Shown here: piece after piece, positions 48,383 through 56,774 of the stretch
Position numbering within the stretch: position 1 is the first letter of the stretch
How the letters are laid out: every line of letters starts with the position of its first letter
DNA from: Desulfoferula sp040751985
GTDB lineage: Bacteria; Desulfobacterota; Desulfarculia; Desulfarculales; Desulfarculaceae
Assembly: GCA_040751985.1 (NCBI GenBank)
Contig: JBFMFU010000072.1
Span: 62,001-126,000 of the forward strand
Direction of reading: 5' to 3'
Length of the DNA stretch: 64,000 nt
The notes under the pieces: generated by a model
Told to the model about the DNA's origin: nothing
The model's database searches: none
Seen by the model: only the letters and a program-made list of their open reading frames with translations
Position numbers and translations under genes: made by a program

Positions 48383-49585
48383 TTACTTCTTGTCTATGGA
48401 CTGGTAGTAGTTCATGAGGATCTTGGCCACCTCGGGGCGGGAGAACTCGGGCGGCGGGGCAATGCCCTGGCCCAGCATCTCGCGCACCTTGGTGCCCGAC
48501 AGCAGGACGAAGTCATCCTTGGTGTGGCCCGCCGGAGCGTCCTTCATCATGATGACCTTGCCCAGCTTCTTGGAGTAGGCGGTGTGGTCGGCGCGGTAGA
48601 TCTCGATCTTCAGGGCGCCCTTGGGGACCTCCTCGTCGAAGACGGTCTGGGCGTCGAAGCCGCCGTAGTAGTCGCCCACGCCGGCGTGGTCGCGGCCCAC
48701 GATCAGATGGGTGCAGCCGGTGTTCTGGCGGAAGACGGCGTGCAGCACGGCCTCGCGGGGGCCGGCGTAGAGCATGTCAAAGCCGTAGCCGGTGACCAGC
48801 ACCGTGTTGGGCTCGAAGTACAGCTCCACCATCTTGCGGATGCAGGCGTCGCGCACGTCGGCCGGGATGTCGCCGGCCTTGAGCCTGCCCAGCAGCATGT
48901 GGATCAGGATGCCGTCGCACTTGAGGTCGTTGTAGGCCATGCGGCAGAGCTCTTCGTGGGCCCGGTGCATGGGGTTGCGGGTCTGGAAGGCCACCACCTT
49001 GGACCAGCCCAGCTTTTCCATCTCCTGGCGGATCTGATAGGCGGTGCGGAAGGTCTCGGGGAAGTCCTTCTCGAAGTAGGAGTAGTTCAGGACCTTGATG
49101 GGGCCGGAGATGCAGGTCTTGCCCACGGTGTTGAAGGCCTTGACGCCAGGGTGGTTCATGTCATCGGTGCGGTAGACCTTCTTGGTCATCAAGGCCATTT
49201 CCTCGTCCGTGAAGGTCTCCACGGCCTTGACGTCCTGGATGGCCAGCACCGGCTTGCCGGCCACGTTGGGGTCGCGCAGGGCGATGCGGTCGCCGGGCTT
49301 GATGCCGCCCGCGTCGGACACCATGTTCAGCACCGGGGTGGGCCAGAACAGGCCCGAGGCAGTCTTGAGCTCCTTGGCCACGCCCAGGGCGTCGGCCTTG
49401 CTCATGAACCCGTCCAGGGGGGTGAAGTAGCCGCCGCCCATCATCACGGCGTTGCCGGCCGCGGCCGAGCAGACGGTGATGGAGGGCAGGCTCATGGCCT
49501 CCTTGGCCAAGTCGGCGCGCTGAGAAGCATCCATCACAAAGAGCGGCTTCAGGTGTCCGCCGCCATGGGGTTGGATAAGTGCCAT
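48383..49585 (-). CDS. sat: Sulfate adenylyltransferase paralogue without zinc cysteines
   Basis: The 400-residue protein has the same core motifs: QTRNPMHR (201-208), GRDHAGVGDYYGGFDAQ, and the SGTKVREMLGQG box of the APS pocket. The segment that should carry the zinc ligands reads RADHTAYSKKLGKVIMMKDAPAGH, with no cysteines. The AMP/ATP-binding residues seem intact, so it is probably an active ATP sulfurylase of a zinc-free type. AGGAGG precedes the ATG at 49585. It is the first gene of the sat pair. Confidence 0.95.
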   Translation of the reverse strand: MALIQPHGGGHLKPLFVMDASQRADLAKEAMSLPSITVCSAAAGNAVMMGGGYFTPLDGFMSKADALGVAKELKTASGLFWPTPVLNMVSDAGGIKPGDRIALRDPNVAGKPVLAIQDVKAVETFTDEEMALMTKKVYRTDDMNHPGVKAFNTVGKTCISGPIKVLNYSYFEKDFPETFRTAYQIRQEMEKLGWSKVVAFQTRNPMHRAHEELCRMAYNDLKCDGILIHMLLGRLKAGDIPADVRDACIRKMVELYFEPNTVLVTGYGFDMLYAGPREAVLHAVFRQNTGCTHLIVGRDHAGVGDYYGGFDAQTVFDEEVPKGALKIEIYRADHTAYSKKLGKVIMMKDAPAGHTKDDFVLLSGTKVREMLGQGIAPPPEFSRPEVAKILMNYYQSIDKK

Positions 49586-49925
49586 TTCTTTAAGCCTCCT
49601 TAAGCTAGTTACCCGCGCCCCGCCTGGGGCGCCCGCCGCCTGCAGCGGCGGCTGTAGTTGAGTCGCTTTCTAACTTTAGAGGGCCACGCCCGCAAGCGCG
49701 GCACCTTGTGCCCGTCGGCACTTACTAGGCCAAAACCTTAGGGGACCGGGGTGGTCCTGGGCCGGCGATAGCCCAACCTTGCTGGTCCCGAAGCCGGCCG
49801 ATGTAGTCCCTGCGGCCCCCTTTGCCCTTACTGGCCTATGGCCTAAACATACCGATTCTCGGGTACTCTATTGAGACTGCCCGCCAGTGTCAAGCCCAAA
49901 TTACCACCATTACGCCGGGACAATT
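49586..49925 (-). promoter_or_regulatory. sat promoter and long structured leader
   Basis: The minus-strand promoter is TTGACA (plus 49888-49893), 17 bases, TAGAGT (plus 49865-49870). The leader runs about 270 bases to the ATG. Near its end are two back-to-back hairpins, CCGCC-GCTGCA-GGCGG and GCGCCCC-AGGC-GGGGCGC, then the Shine-Dalgarno. Further upstream are GTGCC-GACG-GGCAC and CCGC-GCTT-GCGG. The region holds no gene. Confidence 0.6.
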
Positions 49926-50687
49926 TCAGGTCTTGGCGCCCCGGCGCAGGTCTGCCAGGCGGGCGTACTTGTCATAGGTGTAGCCCGCCTCCAGCCAGGC
50001 GGCCCACCAGCCGGCGGTGCCATCTAAAAAGCCTATTCGTATCAGGTACCTGCTAATAAAGGCCCAGGCCGCGTGCAGGGCCCCGCTCAGCCGGCCGGCC
50101 CGTTTGCCGGCGGTCAGCATGCGCCTGGCCCCGGCCAGGGCGTAGCGGGCGGCGCGGGCCCGATAGTCGGCCACGCTGTCGTAGGAATAGTGGTCGTAGA
50201 GGCCAGGCAGGCGGCCCTGGGCGCCGTCGGTCTGCAGGCGCTCGTGCACCTCGCCCGAGACCCAGCGGGCCGCGCCCTTCTGGTACAGGCGCAGCTTCCA
50301 CTCCGGATAAAAGCCGCCGAAGCGCAGCCAGCGGCCAAAGTACCAGACCCGCGAGGGCAGGGCATAGGCCACGCAGCCGGCCGGCGGGTCGGCCTTGAAC
50401 CTCAGCAGGCTTTGGGTGCTCTGGGGGCCTAGCACCTCGTCGGCGTCCAGCATAAGAATCCAGTCGCCGGCGCACAGCCCGGCCAGGTAGTTGCGCTGGT
50501 CCGCGTAGCCGGTCCAGTCCCGGTGGGCCACCTTGGCCCCGGCCTGGCGCAGAATCTCCACGCTGCGGTCCGTGGAGCCCGAGTCCACGGCCACGATCTC
50601 GTCGGCCACCGGCCGCACCGCCTCCAGCCAGCGGGGCAGGTTGGCCTCTTCGTTGAGCACGATTATGGCCGCCGAAAGCGTGGGCAT
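49926..50687 (-). CDS. Family 2 glycosyltransferase (WaaE/KdtX-like)
   Basis: The 253-residue GT2 protein opens LSAAIIVLNEEANLPRWLEAVRPVADEIVAVDSGSTDRSVEI, with the DxD in LMLDADEVLG. WVSGEVHERL and YDHYSYDSVADYRARAARYA match the core-glucosyltransferase WaaE/KdtX group, which adds glucose to the LPS core. It has no signal peptide but may bind the membrane face. Its start is 3 bases from the deacetylase stop, so the cluster is one operon: GT4, deacetylase, GT2. Confidence 0.88.
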   Translation of the reverse strand: MPTLSAAIIVLNEEANLPRWLEAVRPVADEIVAVDSGSTDRSVEILRQAGAKVAHRDWTGYADQRNYLAGLCAGDWILMLDADEVLGPQSTQSLLRFKADPPAGCVAYALPSRVWYFGRWLRFGGFYPEWKLRLYQKGAARWVSGEVHERLQTDGAQGRLPGLYDHYSYDSVADYRARAARYALAGARRMLTAGKRAGRLSGALHAAWAFISRYLIRIGFLDGTAGWWAAWLEAGYTYDKYARLADLRRGAKT

Positions 50688-50689
50688 GG

Positions 50690-51472
50690 CTACCAGCGGC
50701 TCCGGGTGCGGGTGAGCTTGAGGGCGAAGTCCAGGCTCGTGTCGCTGCGCTTGACCATGATGCGGCCCAGGGCCAGGGGGTCGTGGGCCGGCTGCAGCAG
50801 GCCGGGCTGGGTGGTGCAGGCCACGCGGAAGCCGGCCGCGGCCACTGCCGCGCGCACCCGCTGGTCGTGCAGGCCGTAGGGGTAGGCGAAGACCGCCGGC
50901 GGCCGGCCCAGCAGCTCGGTCAAGATGCGCCGGCAGTCGCTCAGCTCCGCGGCCAGCTCGTCATCGCCCAGGCCGGTCAGGTCGCGGTGGTGGTGGCCGT
51001 GGCCGCCGAACTCCACGCCCTGGCCGGCCAGCTCCCGGACCTGCGCGGCGCTGAGCAGGTCCTCCTGGGGCAGGCCCTTGGCCAGGTCCCAGGCGTTGTG
51101 GCCGCCCATCTGGCCGGTAACCAGGAACACGGTGGCGGTCATGCCCCGCTGGCGCAGCAGGGGCCAGGCCGTGGTGTAAAAATCAACGAAGCCGTCGTCG
51201 AAGGTGAGCACCGCCGGCCGCGGCGGGCGGTCCGGACCCAGGGCCTGGCTCAGGGTCGCGGCCTGGTACCCCCGCCGGGCCAGGGCGTCCAACTGGCGGG
51301 CGAAGGCCCGTGGCGAGACCTTGAGCTTGGGCAGGGGCGTGCCGCGCAGGTCGTCGCTGATGCTGTGGTACATGAGGACGGGCGCGCCGCTTTGCCTGGG
51401 CCGCCACCAGTGGAAGCGGGCCGAGAGCCCCAGGGCCGCCAGGGCCGCCCCGGCCAGCCACCACCAGCTCAC
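50690..51472 (-). CDS. Polysaccharide deacetylase family protein
   Basis: The TFDDG motif (90-94) and the zinc-binding HGHHH (158-162) define the NodB-type carbohydrate esterase 4 domain. AYPYGLHDQRV is the third motif. An N-terminal hydrophobic stretch (WWWLAGAALAALGLSARF) likely anchors it in the membrane facing outward. It removes acetyl groups from N-acetylated sugars in a surface polymer. It overlaps the GT4 gene by 4 bases. Confidence 0.93.
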   Translation of the reverse strand: MSWWWLAGAALAALGLSARFHWWRPRQSGAPVLMYHSISDDLRGTPLPKLKVSPRAFARQLDALARRGYQAATLSQALGPDRPPRPAVLTFDDGFVDFYTTAWPLLRQRGMTATVFLVTGQMGGHNAWDLAKGLPQEDLLSAAQVRELAGQGVEFGGHGHHHRDLTGLGDDELAAELSDCRRILTELLGRPPAVFAYPYGLHDQRVRAAVAAAGFRVACTTQPGLLQPAHDPLALGRIMVKRSDTSLDFALKLTRTRSRW

Positions 51473-52614
51473 GCCCGCCTCCGGCCGGCCAGCACCTTGG
51501 CGTAGATGGCCTCAGTGGCCAAGAGCATGGCCTGGCGGGAGTGGCGCTCCAGCACCAGCTCCCGGCCGGCCCGGCCCAGGCCACGGCGCAGGGGCTCGTC
51601 GTCCAGGAGCCGGCCCACGGCCGCGGCCAGGGCCGCAGCGTCGCCGGGGGGCACCAAGAGCCCGGTGCGCTCGTGCTCAATGACCTGGCCCACGTCCCCG
51701 GCCTGGGCCGCCACCACCGCCCGCTGGCAGGCCAACTCCTGCAACACGGCCTGGGGCACGCCCTCGTTCTTGTCGCTGGCCAGCACGCAGACCGTACACA
51801 GGGGCAGGATGCGCTCCACGTCCGGCCGCATGCCGGCCAGCACCACCCGCCCCTCCAGGCCCAGCTCGGCCACCATCCGGCGCACCGCCTCTTCCTGGGG
51901 CCCGCCGCCCACGATCAGGAAGCGGAGCGAGGGCCGCTGGTCGGCCAGGGCCCGGGCCATGGCCAGGAACAGGTCATGGCGCTTCCAGGAGCGCAGGATG
52001 GCCACGATGGCCACCACCGGCGCGCCGGGCCCCAGGCCCAGCTCCGCGGCCAGGCCCGGCTCCGGCGGCCGGGGGGCGAAGCGCTGGCAGTCGATGCCGG
52101 TGGGGATGGAGACCACCCACTCGGGGTCCAGGCCGTGGTCCTCCACCAGGTGGCGGCGGATGCCCTGGCCGGTGGTGACCACGGCCTGGGGCAGGCGGTA
52201 GACGAAGTTCAGGGGATGGCGGGGCGCCGGCGCCGAGAGGTGGCGGGTGCGCAGGTTGGCCACCCCGGCCCAGCGCGCGGCCAGGCCGCCCACCCAGGCG
52301 TCCACCGAGGAGTGGGTGTGCAGTATCTGGGTGCGCTCCCGGCGCATGAGCCCCACCAGCCGGACCATGGCCGCCAGGTCCCAGGGGCCGCGCATGGCCA
52401 GGGGATGGAAGACCAGGCCGGCGCGCTGGGCCGCGGCGCGCAGCTGGCCCCCTGGGCAGCCGCACAGGGCCACCCGGTGGCCCCGCTGGGCCATGCCCAG
52501 GCACTCGTCCAGGATGCGTATCTCCTGGCCGCCCCAGCCGTTGGACCACTCGGAGTGGATTATGTTCAGCGGCTCCATCAGGTGCTTCATACGGCAGGCC
52601 CGCGGTCCCGTCAA
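51469..52614 (-). CDS. Family 4 glycosyltransferase
   Basis: The GT4 (GT-B) plan is seen: EWSNGWGGQEIRILDECLGMAQRGHRVALC at the N-terminus, HTHSSVDAWVGGLAARWAG and VVSIPTGIDCQRFAP at the domain border, and LASDKNEGVPQAVLQELACQRAVVA with the EGxPxxxxE nucleotide-binding motif. It transfers a sugar to a lipid-linked acceptor. Starts at 52614, 52590 and 52578 are possible; 52590 (MKHLMEPLN) looks likely. It is divergent from rnc. Confidence 0.92.
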   Translation of the reverse strand: MTGPRACRMKHLMEPLNIIHSEWSNGWGGQEIRILDECLGMAQRGHRVALCGCPGGQLRAAAQRAGLVFHPLAMRGPWDLAAMVRLVGLMRRERTQILHTHSSVDAWVGGLAARWAGVANLRTRHLSAPAPRHPLNFVYRLPQAVVTTGQGIRRHLVEDHGLDPEWVVSIPTGIDCQRFAPRPPEPGLAAELGLGPGAPVVAIVAILRSWKRHDLFLAMARALADQRPSLRFLIVGGGPQEEAVRRMVAELGLEGRVVLAGMRPDVERILPLCTVCVLASDKNEGVPQAVLQELACQRAVVAAQAGDVGQVIEHERTGLLVPPGDAAALAAAVGRLLDDEPLRRGLGRAGRELVLERHSRQAMLLATEAIYAKVLAGRRRA

Positions 52615-52635
52615 GCGGCCGCGCCGGCAGGCGCG

Positions 52636-52665
52636 TTGACAATATGTGCCGCCGCGGCAGATACT
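52636..52665 (+). promoter_or_regulatory. Predicted promoter of rnc
   Basis: TTGACA (52636-52641), 18-base spacer, GATACT (52660-52665), then AGGAGGG just before the ATG at 52684. The leader is about 12 bases. Confidence 0.5.
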
Positions 52666-52683
52666 TGGGCCCTAGGAGGGCCC

Positions 52684-53412
52684 ATGGAGGACGACCAGCG
52701 GCAGCGCCTGGAACAACTTTGCCAGCACATCGGCCATGAATTCAAGGACATCTCGCTTCTGTACCAGGCCCTGTGCCACGCCTCCTACGTGCACGAGCAC
52801 CCCCAGGAGGGCCTGAGTTCCTACGAACGCCTGGAATATCTGGGCGACGCGGTGCTGGAGCTGCTGATCAGCGAGCTGCTGTTCTGCTCCTTTCCCGAGG
52901 CCAGCGAGGGCGAGCTGTCCAAGGGCCGGGCCATGGTGGTCAACGAGAGCCGCCTGGCCGCCACCGCCGCTGGCCTGAACCTGGGCCAGTGCCTGCTCTT
53001 GGGCCGGGGCGAGGAGAGCCAGGGCGGCCGCCGCAAGCCCAGCCTGCTGGCCGACGCCCTGGAGGCCCTGGTGGCCGCGGTGTATCTGGACGCCGGCCTG
53101 GAGGCGGCGCGGGCCATGGTGGAGCGGCTGCTGGGCCCGGCCGTCCAGATGACCCTGGCCCGCCGGCCACGCAAGGACCCCAAGACCAGCCTGCAGGAGC
53201 TGGTGCAGGAGGCCCTGCACGTCACCCCCCGCTACGAGCTGGTGGAGGCGGTGGGCCCGGACCACGCCAAGACCTTCACCGTGAACCTGCTCATCGGCGA
53301 GCGCTGCCTGGCCGCGGGCAGCGGCCGCTCCAAGAAAGAGGCCGAGCAGGAGGCGGCCCGCCTGGGCCTGGAGCGCTGGGCGAGCGGAGATACGGTAGTT
53401 AGCCCGGACTAA
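52684..53412 (+). CDS. rnc: Ribonuclease III
   Basis: RNase III cuts double-stranded RNA, including rRNA precursors. The nuclease signature ERLEYLGDAVLE is at 48-59, and a second acidic site is in LLADALEALVAAVYLD. A C-terminal dsRNA-binding domain follows (DPKTSLQELVQEALHVTPRYELVEAVGPDHAKTFTVNLLIGERCLAAGSGRSKKEAEQEAARLGL). Length 242 is usual. The stop overlaps the convergent higA by 4 bases, so rnc transcription could run into the toxin-antitoxin operon in antisense. Confidence 0.96.
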   Translation: MEDDQRQRLEQLCQHIGHEFKDISLLYQALCHASYVHEHPQEGLSSYERLEYLGDAVLELLISELLFCSFPEASEGELSKGRAMVVNESRLAATAAGLNLGQCLLLGRGEESQGGRRKPSLLADALEALVAAVYLDAGLEAARAMVERLLGPAVQMTLARRPRKDPKTSLQELVQEALHVTPRYELVEAVGPDHAKTFTVNLLIGERCLAAGSGRSKKEAEQEAARLGLERWASGDTVVSPD

Positions 53413-53741
53413 ACAGTTCCGGCTCCCTGCTGCAGAGCTATAGGGTTGACCTTGACCTCGCGCTTTATGCGCTGCTCTAGGCGATCCTGGGCGGTCTGAA
53501 GATCGTAATCCTTCTGCAAGTTGAGCCAAAAATTCGCAGAGGTGCCAAAGTGCCGGGCCAGGCGCAAGGCAGTGTCGGCGGTGACGGCGCGCTTGCCGTG
53601 GATAATCTCGTTGATCCGCCGGGGTGGGACTCCCAGGTCGCGGCCCAACTGGTTCTGGCTCAGGCCCAGCGGCTTCATGAACTCCTCAAAAAGAACCTCA
53701 CCCGGATGGATGGGTGCTAACTTCTTGCCAGACATAATCAT
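53409..53741 (-). CDS. higA: HigA family antitoxin (XRE-type helix-turn-helix)
   Basis: The 110-residue protein starts MSGKKLAPIHPGEVLFEEFMKPLGLSQNQLGRDLGVPPRRINEIIHGKRAVTADTALRLARHFGTSANFWLNLQ, the full VapI/HigA signature. The helix-turn-helix lies at about 27-50. It binds and neutralises the upstream-encoded toxin and represses the operon. Starts at 53741 and 53735 are both possible. GC is lower than in the host genes. Confidence 0.94.
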   Translation of the reverse strand: MIMSGKKLAPIHPGEVLFEEFMKPLGLSQNQLGRDLGVPPRRINEIIHGKRAVTADTALRLARHFGTSANFWLNLQKDYDLQTAQDRLEQRIKREVKVNPIALQQGAGTV

Positions 53742-53804
53742 GACCTCAAAAAATCAGTAATTAAAAAACGGGTAATTAAGGAACCATGCCATCCTTTTGG
53801 CCGA

Positions 53805-54095
53805 CTATACATGATAGTCGACCATTTCTACCTCAAAGGCAGCATGTTCCTCCTCCGACCAGACAAAACAGATACGCCACTGGTCATTCACCCTGATACT
53901 ATGTTGCCCGCGGCGAGTGCCAGTTAGCGCTTTCAGGCGGTTGCCGGGTGGTGCCTGTAAGTCTCTAAGGTCGTCGGCGCGGTGCAACATCTGCAGTTTG
54001 CGTTGGCACGGCCGGTACAGGCTGCGGGGGAATTTACGGCTCGGGATTCTATTGAAAATCTTCTCTGTTTCCTTGCACTTGAAGCTTCTAATCAT
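53805..54095 (-). CDS. higB: HigB family toxin (RelE-like mRNA interferase)
   Basis: MIRSFKCKETEKIFNRIPSRKFPRSL and LQMLHRADDLRDLQAPPGNRLKALTGTRRGQHSIRVNDQWRICFVWSE, ending VEMVDYHV, are the HigB/RelE fold. Such toxins cut mRNA on the ribosome. The toxin gene lies first and the antitoxin second, the order typical of higBA. A 63-base gap separates them. The 96-residue length is normal. Confidence 0.93.
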   Translation of the reverse strand: MIRSFKCKETEKIFNRIPSRKFPRSLYRPCQRKLQMLHRADDLRDLQAPPGNRLKALTGTRRGQHSIRVNDQWRICFVWSEEEHAAFEVEMVDYHV

Positions 54096-54158
54096 TTTTA
54101 CCTCCCCTTCATGTTTTCTTGGTCAGAACATTTTCATTTTCAACATTTCTGTTTTTAT

Positions 54159-54187
54159 AACATATAACGTTACGCGTTATATGTCAA
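54159..54187 (-). promoter_or_regulatory. higBA promoter with an operator across the spacer
   Basis: On the minus strand, TTGACA (plus 54182-54187), a 17-base spacer and TATGTT (plus 54159-54164). The inverted repeat has perfect 10-bp arms, ACATATAACG (54160-54169) and CGTTATATGT (54175-54184), around TTACG. It covers the spacer and overlaps both hexamers. Confidence 0.8.
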
Positions 54188-54269
54188 CCGGTTTTCGCGC
54201 TACTTGTTTTTTGGTCATGCTATTCTTGGGGCCAGGGCCGGCGCCCCACTCCGGCCCTGGGGAGATGTA

Positions 54270-55316
54270 ATGACCACCCTCATCCTGGCCGTGAGCGTGT
54301 CCGTCGTGGTCTCGGCCCTGTGCTCCCTCTTAGAGGCGGTGCTCTACTCCACGCGCATGGTCACCCTGGAGGCCGCGGCCATCCACGGCAACCGCGTGGC
54401 CCTGATCATGCGGGCCCTGAAGCTCAAGGTGGACCGCCCCCTGGCGGCCATATTGATCCTCAACACCGCGGCCAACACCGCCGGCGCGGCCCTGTCCGGC
54501 TGGGCCGCGTCCGAGGTCTGGGGGGCGGGCTCGCTGTGGGTGTTCTCGGCCTGCTTCACCCTGGCCATCCTCATCTTCAGCGAGATCATCCCCAAGACCG
54601 TGGGCGCCGTGTACTGGCGCAGCCTGTGGGGCCCCTCAGTGTACCCCCTGCGGGTGATGGTGGCCGGGCTGAGCCCCATCATCTGGCTGACCCGCATGGT
54701 CACCGGCCTGGTCACCCGGGGCCGGGAGATATCGGTGAAGATAAGCGAAGAAGAAATCCTGGCCGCGGCCCGCCTGGGGGCCAAGGGCGGCCAGATCAGC
54801 TCCCTGGAGGCCGACCTGATCAACAACATCATCGGCCTGGAGGAGCTGTCGGCGGCCGACATCATGACCCCGCGCACGGTGATGCTCAGCGTGGACGGCT
54901 CCCGCCCCATCGGCCAGGTGCAGCCCGAAGCCCGGGCCTGGGACCACACCCGGGTGCCGGTGTACAGCGGCCGGCCGGACGAGGTGGTGGGCTACGTGCT
55001 CAAGGACGACATCGGTCTGGTGGAGGGCCCGGCCCTGGAGCGGCCGGTGGCCAGCCTGGCCAAGCCGGTGCGCTTCCTGCCGCCGTCCACCAACGCCCTG
55101 CTGCTGTTGAGCGGCTTTCTGCGCCGCCGGGAGCACCTGGCCCTGGTGGTGGACGAGTACGGCGGCATTATGGGCCTGGTGACCCTGGAAGACGTGATCG
55201 AGTCCCTGGTGGGCTCGGAGATAGTGGACGAAACCGACCAAGACGAGGACCTGCAGGAGGTGGCCCGCCGACGGGGCCGGGCCATGCTGGCCCAGGGCGA
55301 GGAAGACACGCCATGA
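54270..55316 (+). CDS. CNNM/CorC (HlyC) family transporter-associated protein
   Basis: An N-terminal DUF21 membrane domain (four helices, about 1-150; SVVVSALCSLLEAVLYSTR, NTAANTAGAALSGWAAS, ILIFSEIIPKTVGAVYW) is followed by two CBS motifs (about 200-325), with ALVVDEYGGIMGLVTLEDVIESLVG in the second. The C-terminal CorC_HlyC domain of longer relatives is absent; the protein ends at 348. Members regulate Mg2+/Co2+ transport. GGGGAGA precedes the ATG at 54270. The next gene overlaps its stop by 4 bases. Confidence 0.9.
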   Translation: MTTLILAVSVSVVVSALCSLLEAVLYSTRMVTLEAAAIHGNRVALIMRALKLKVDRPLAAILILNTAANTAGAALSGWAASEVWGAGSLWVFSACFTLAILIFSEIIPKTVGAVYWRSLWGPSVYPLRVMVAGLSPIIWLTRMVTGLVTRGREISVKISEEEILAAARLGAKGGQISSLEADLINNIIGLEELSAADIMTPRTVMLSVDGSRPIGQVQPEARAWDHTRVPVYSGRPDEVVGYVLKDDIGLVEGPALERPVASLAKPVRFLPPSTNALLLLSGFLRRREHLALVVDEYGGIMGLVTLEDVIESLVGSEIVDETDQDEDLQEVARRRGRAMLAQGEEDTP

Positions 55317-56683
55317 GCGCATACGACTTCGACCTCTTCGTCATCGGCGGCGGGGGCAGCGCCGGCTTCACCGCCATCACCACGGCCATGAAGGCCGGGG
55401 CCAAGGTGGGCATGGCCGAGTCCGGCCGCCTGGGGGGCCTGTGCATCCTGGCCGGCTGCATGCCCAGCAAGACCCTGCTGCACAGCGCCGTCCAGGTGCG
55501 CGCCGAAGGCCTGGAGGGCGCGGCGGCCTACCCCGAGATTCAGCGCTTCACCCGCAGAGTGGTGGACTACCTGGCCGGCGGCCGCGAGGAGTCCGTGGCC
55601 GAGCGGGTCAAGGCCGGCCTGCAGGTGCTGCGCGGAACGGCCTCCTTCGTGGACCCCCATTGCCTGGCGGTGGGCGGCCAGGAGATTAGCGCCGGCAGCA
55701 TCGTCATCGCCACCGGCAGCCAGGAGGCGGCCCCGCCTATCCCAGGCCTGGCCCAGGCCGGCTACCTGACCTCCAAGGAGTTCCTGTCCCTGTCCTATTT
55801 GCCCAACTCCCTGGTCGTGCTGGGCGGCGGGGCCGTGGCCCTGGAGCTGACCCAGTTCGCCGCCCGCATGGGCGTGGCGGTGAGCCTGATCCAGCGCAGC
55901 CAGCACCTGCTGAGCAAGGAGGACCCCAGGGCGGGCAGCCTGTTGGCCCAGGTGCTCAGCGAAGAGGGCGCGGCCGTGTACACCGGCACCGAGATCAGCC
56001 AGGTGCGCCGGGAGCGGGCCGGGGTCTCGGTGCGCTTCAGCCAGCAGGGCAAGGAGAGCCAGCTCTCGGCCGAGGTGCTGCTCTTGGCCATGGGCCGCCA
56101 GGCCAACGTGGAAGGCCTGAACCTGGTCGCGGCCGGGGTGGAGCTGGACCGCCGGGGCGCGGTGAAGGTGGACCGCTACATGCGCACCAGCCAGGCGCAC
56201 ATCTTCGCGGCCGGCGACGTGACCGGCGGGCCCATGGTGGTGAACCTGGCCGTGGAGCAGGGCCGCGCCGCGGGCCACAACGCCGTCCACGACCAGCCGC
56301 GGGAGGTCAACGACCAGGTGCTGCCCAGGGCGGTGTTCACCGAACCGCAGTTCGCGCGGGTGGGGCTGAACCAGGCCGAGGCAGCGGCCGCGGGCCTGGA
56401 CTGCGCGCAGGCGGACTACGACCTGGGCGGCATGGGCACGGCCAAGACCTATCCCCAGGCCCTGCGCGGTTACCTGTGCCTGCGGGCCGAAAAAAATAGC
56501 GGCCGCGTGGTGGGCGCGGAGCTGGTGGCGCCCGAGGCCTCGCTGATGATCCACGACGTGGCCGTGTGCCTGAAGCTGGGCGGCACCGCCGCGGACCTGG
56601 CGGCCATCCCCTACATCCACCCCTGCCTGGCCGAGATCACCCAGTTCACGGCCGGCAACCTGGCCAAGCTGGTGGGCGGTTAG
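55313..56683 (+). CDS. Dihydrolipoamide dehydrogenase-like FAD-dependent disulfide oxidoreductase
   Basis: Residues 10-18 (VIGGGGSAG) bind FAD. The redox disulfide is C44-x4-C49 in GGLCILAGCMPSK. NAD binding is in VVLGGGAVALELTQFAA, and the C-terminal base is H436 in YIHPCLAEI. GDVTGGPMVVNLA completes the FAD site. At 456 residues it is a full pyridine nucleotide-disulfide reductase of the lipoamide dehydrogenase/mercuric reductase branch. No lipoyl enzymes are nearby, so its partner is unknown. It overlaps the CNNM gene by 4 bases. Confidence 0.9.
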   Translation: MSAYDFDLFVIGGGGSAGFTAITTAMKAGAKVGMAESGRLGGLCILAGCMPSKTLLHSAVQVRAEGLEGAAAYPEIQRFTRRVVDYLAGGREESVAERVKAGLQVLRGTASFVDPHCLAVGGQEISAGSIVIATGSQEAAPPIPGLAQAGYLTSKEFLSLSYLPNSLVVLGGGAVALELTQFAARMGVAVSLIQRSQHLLSKEDPRAGSLLAQVLSEEGAAVYTGTEISQVRRERAGVSVRFSQQGKESQLSAEVLLLAMGRQANVEGLNLVAAGVELDRRGAVKVDRYMRTSQAHIFAAGDVTGGPMVVNLAVEQGRAAGHNAVHDQPREVNDQVLPRAVFTEPQFARVGLNQAEAAAAGLDCAQADYDLGGMGTAKTYPQALRGYLCLRAEKNSGRVVGAELVAPEASLMIHDVAVCLKLGGTAADLAAIPYIHPCLAEITQFTAGNLAKLVGG

Positions 56684-56774
56684 GTGGGGGGCTGAGGCCG
56701 GCCGGGGGAGCCCAAGCTTTCACCCCGCGGCCCCAGATGATATCCTTGCCCCTGGACCGGCCTGGAGGGGAGAG

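Noticed and set aside
53409..54187. Wider defence island around higBA
   Set aside because: Flanking genes are housekeeping (rnc, CNNM/CorC) with host-like composition.
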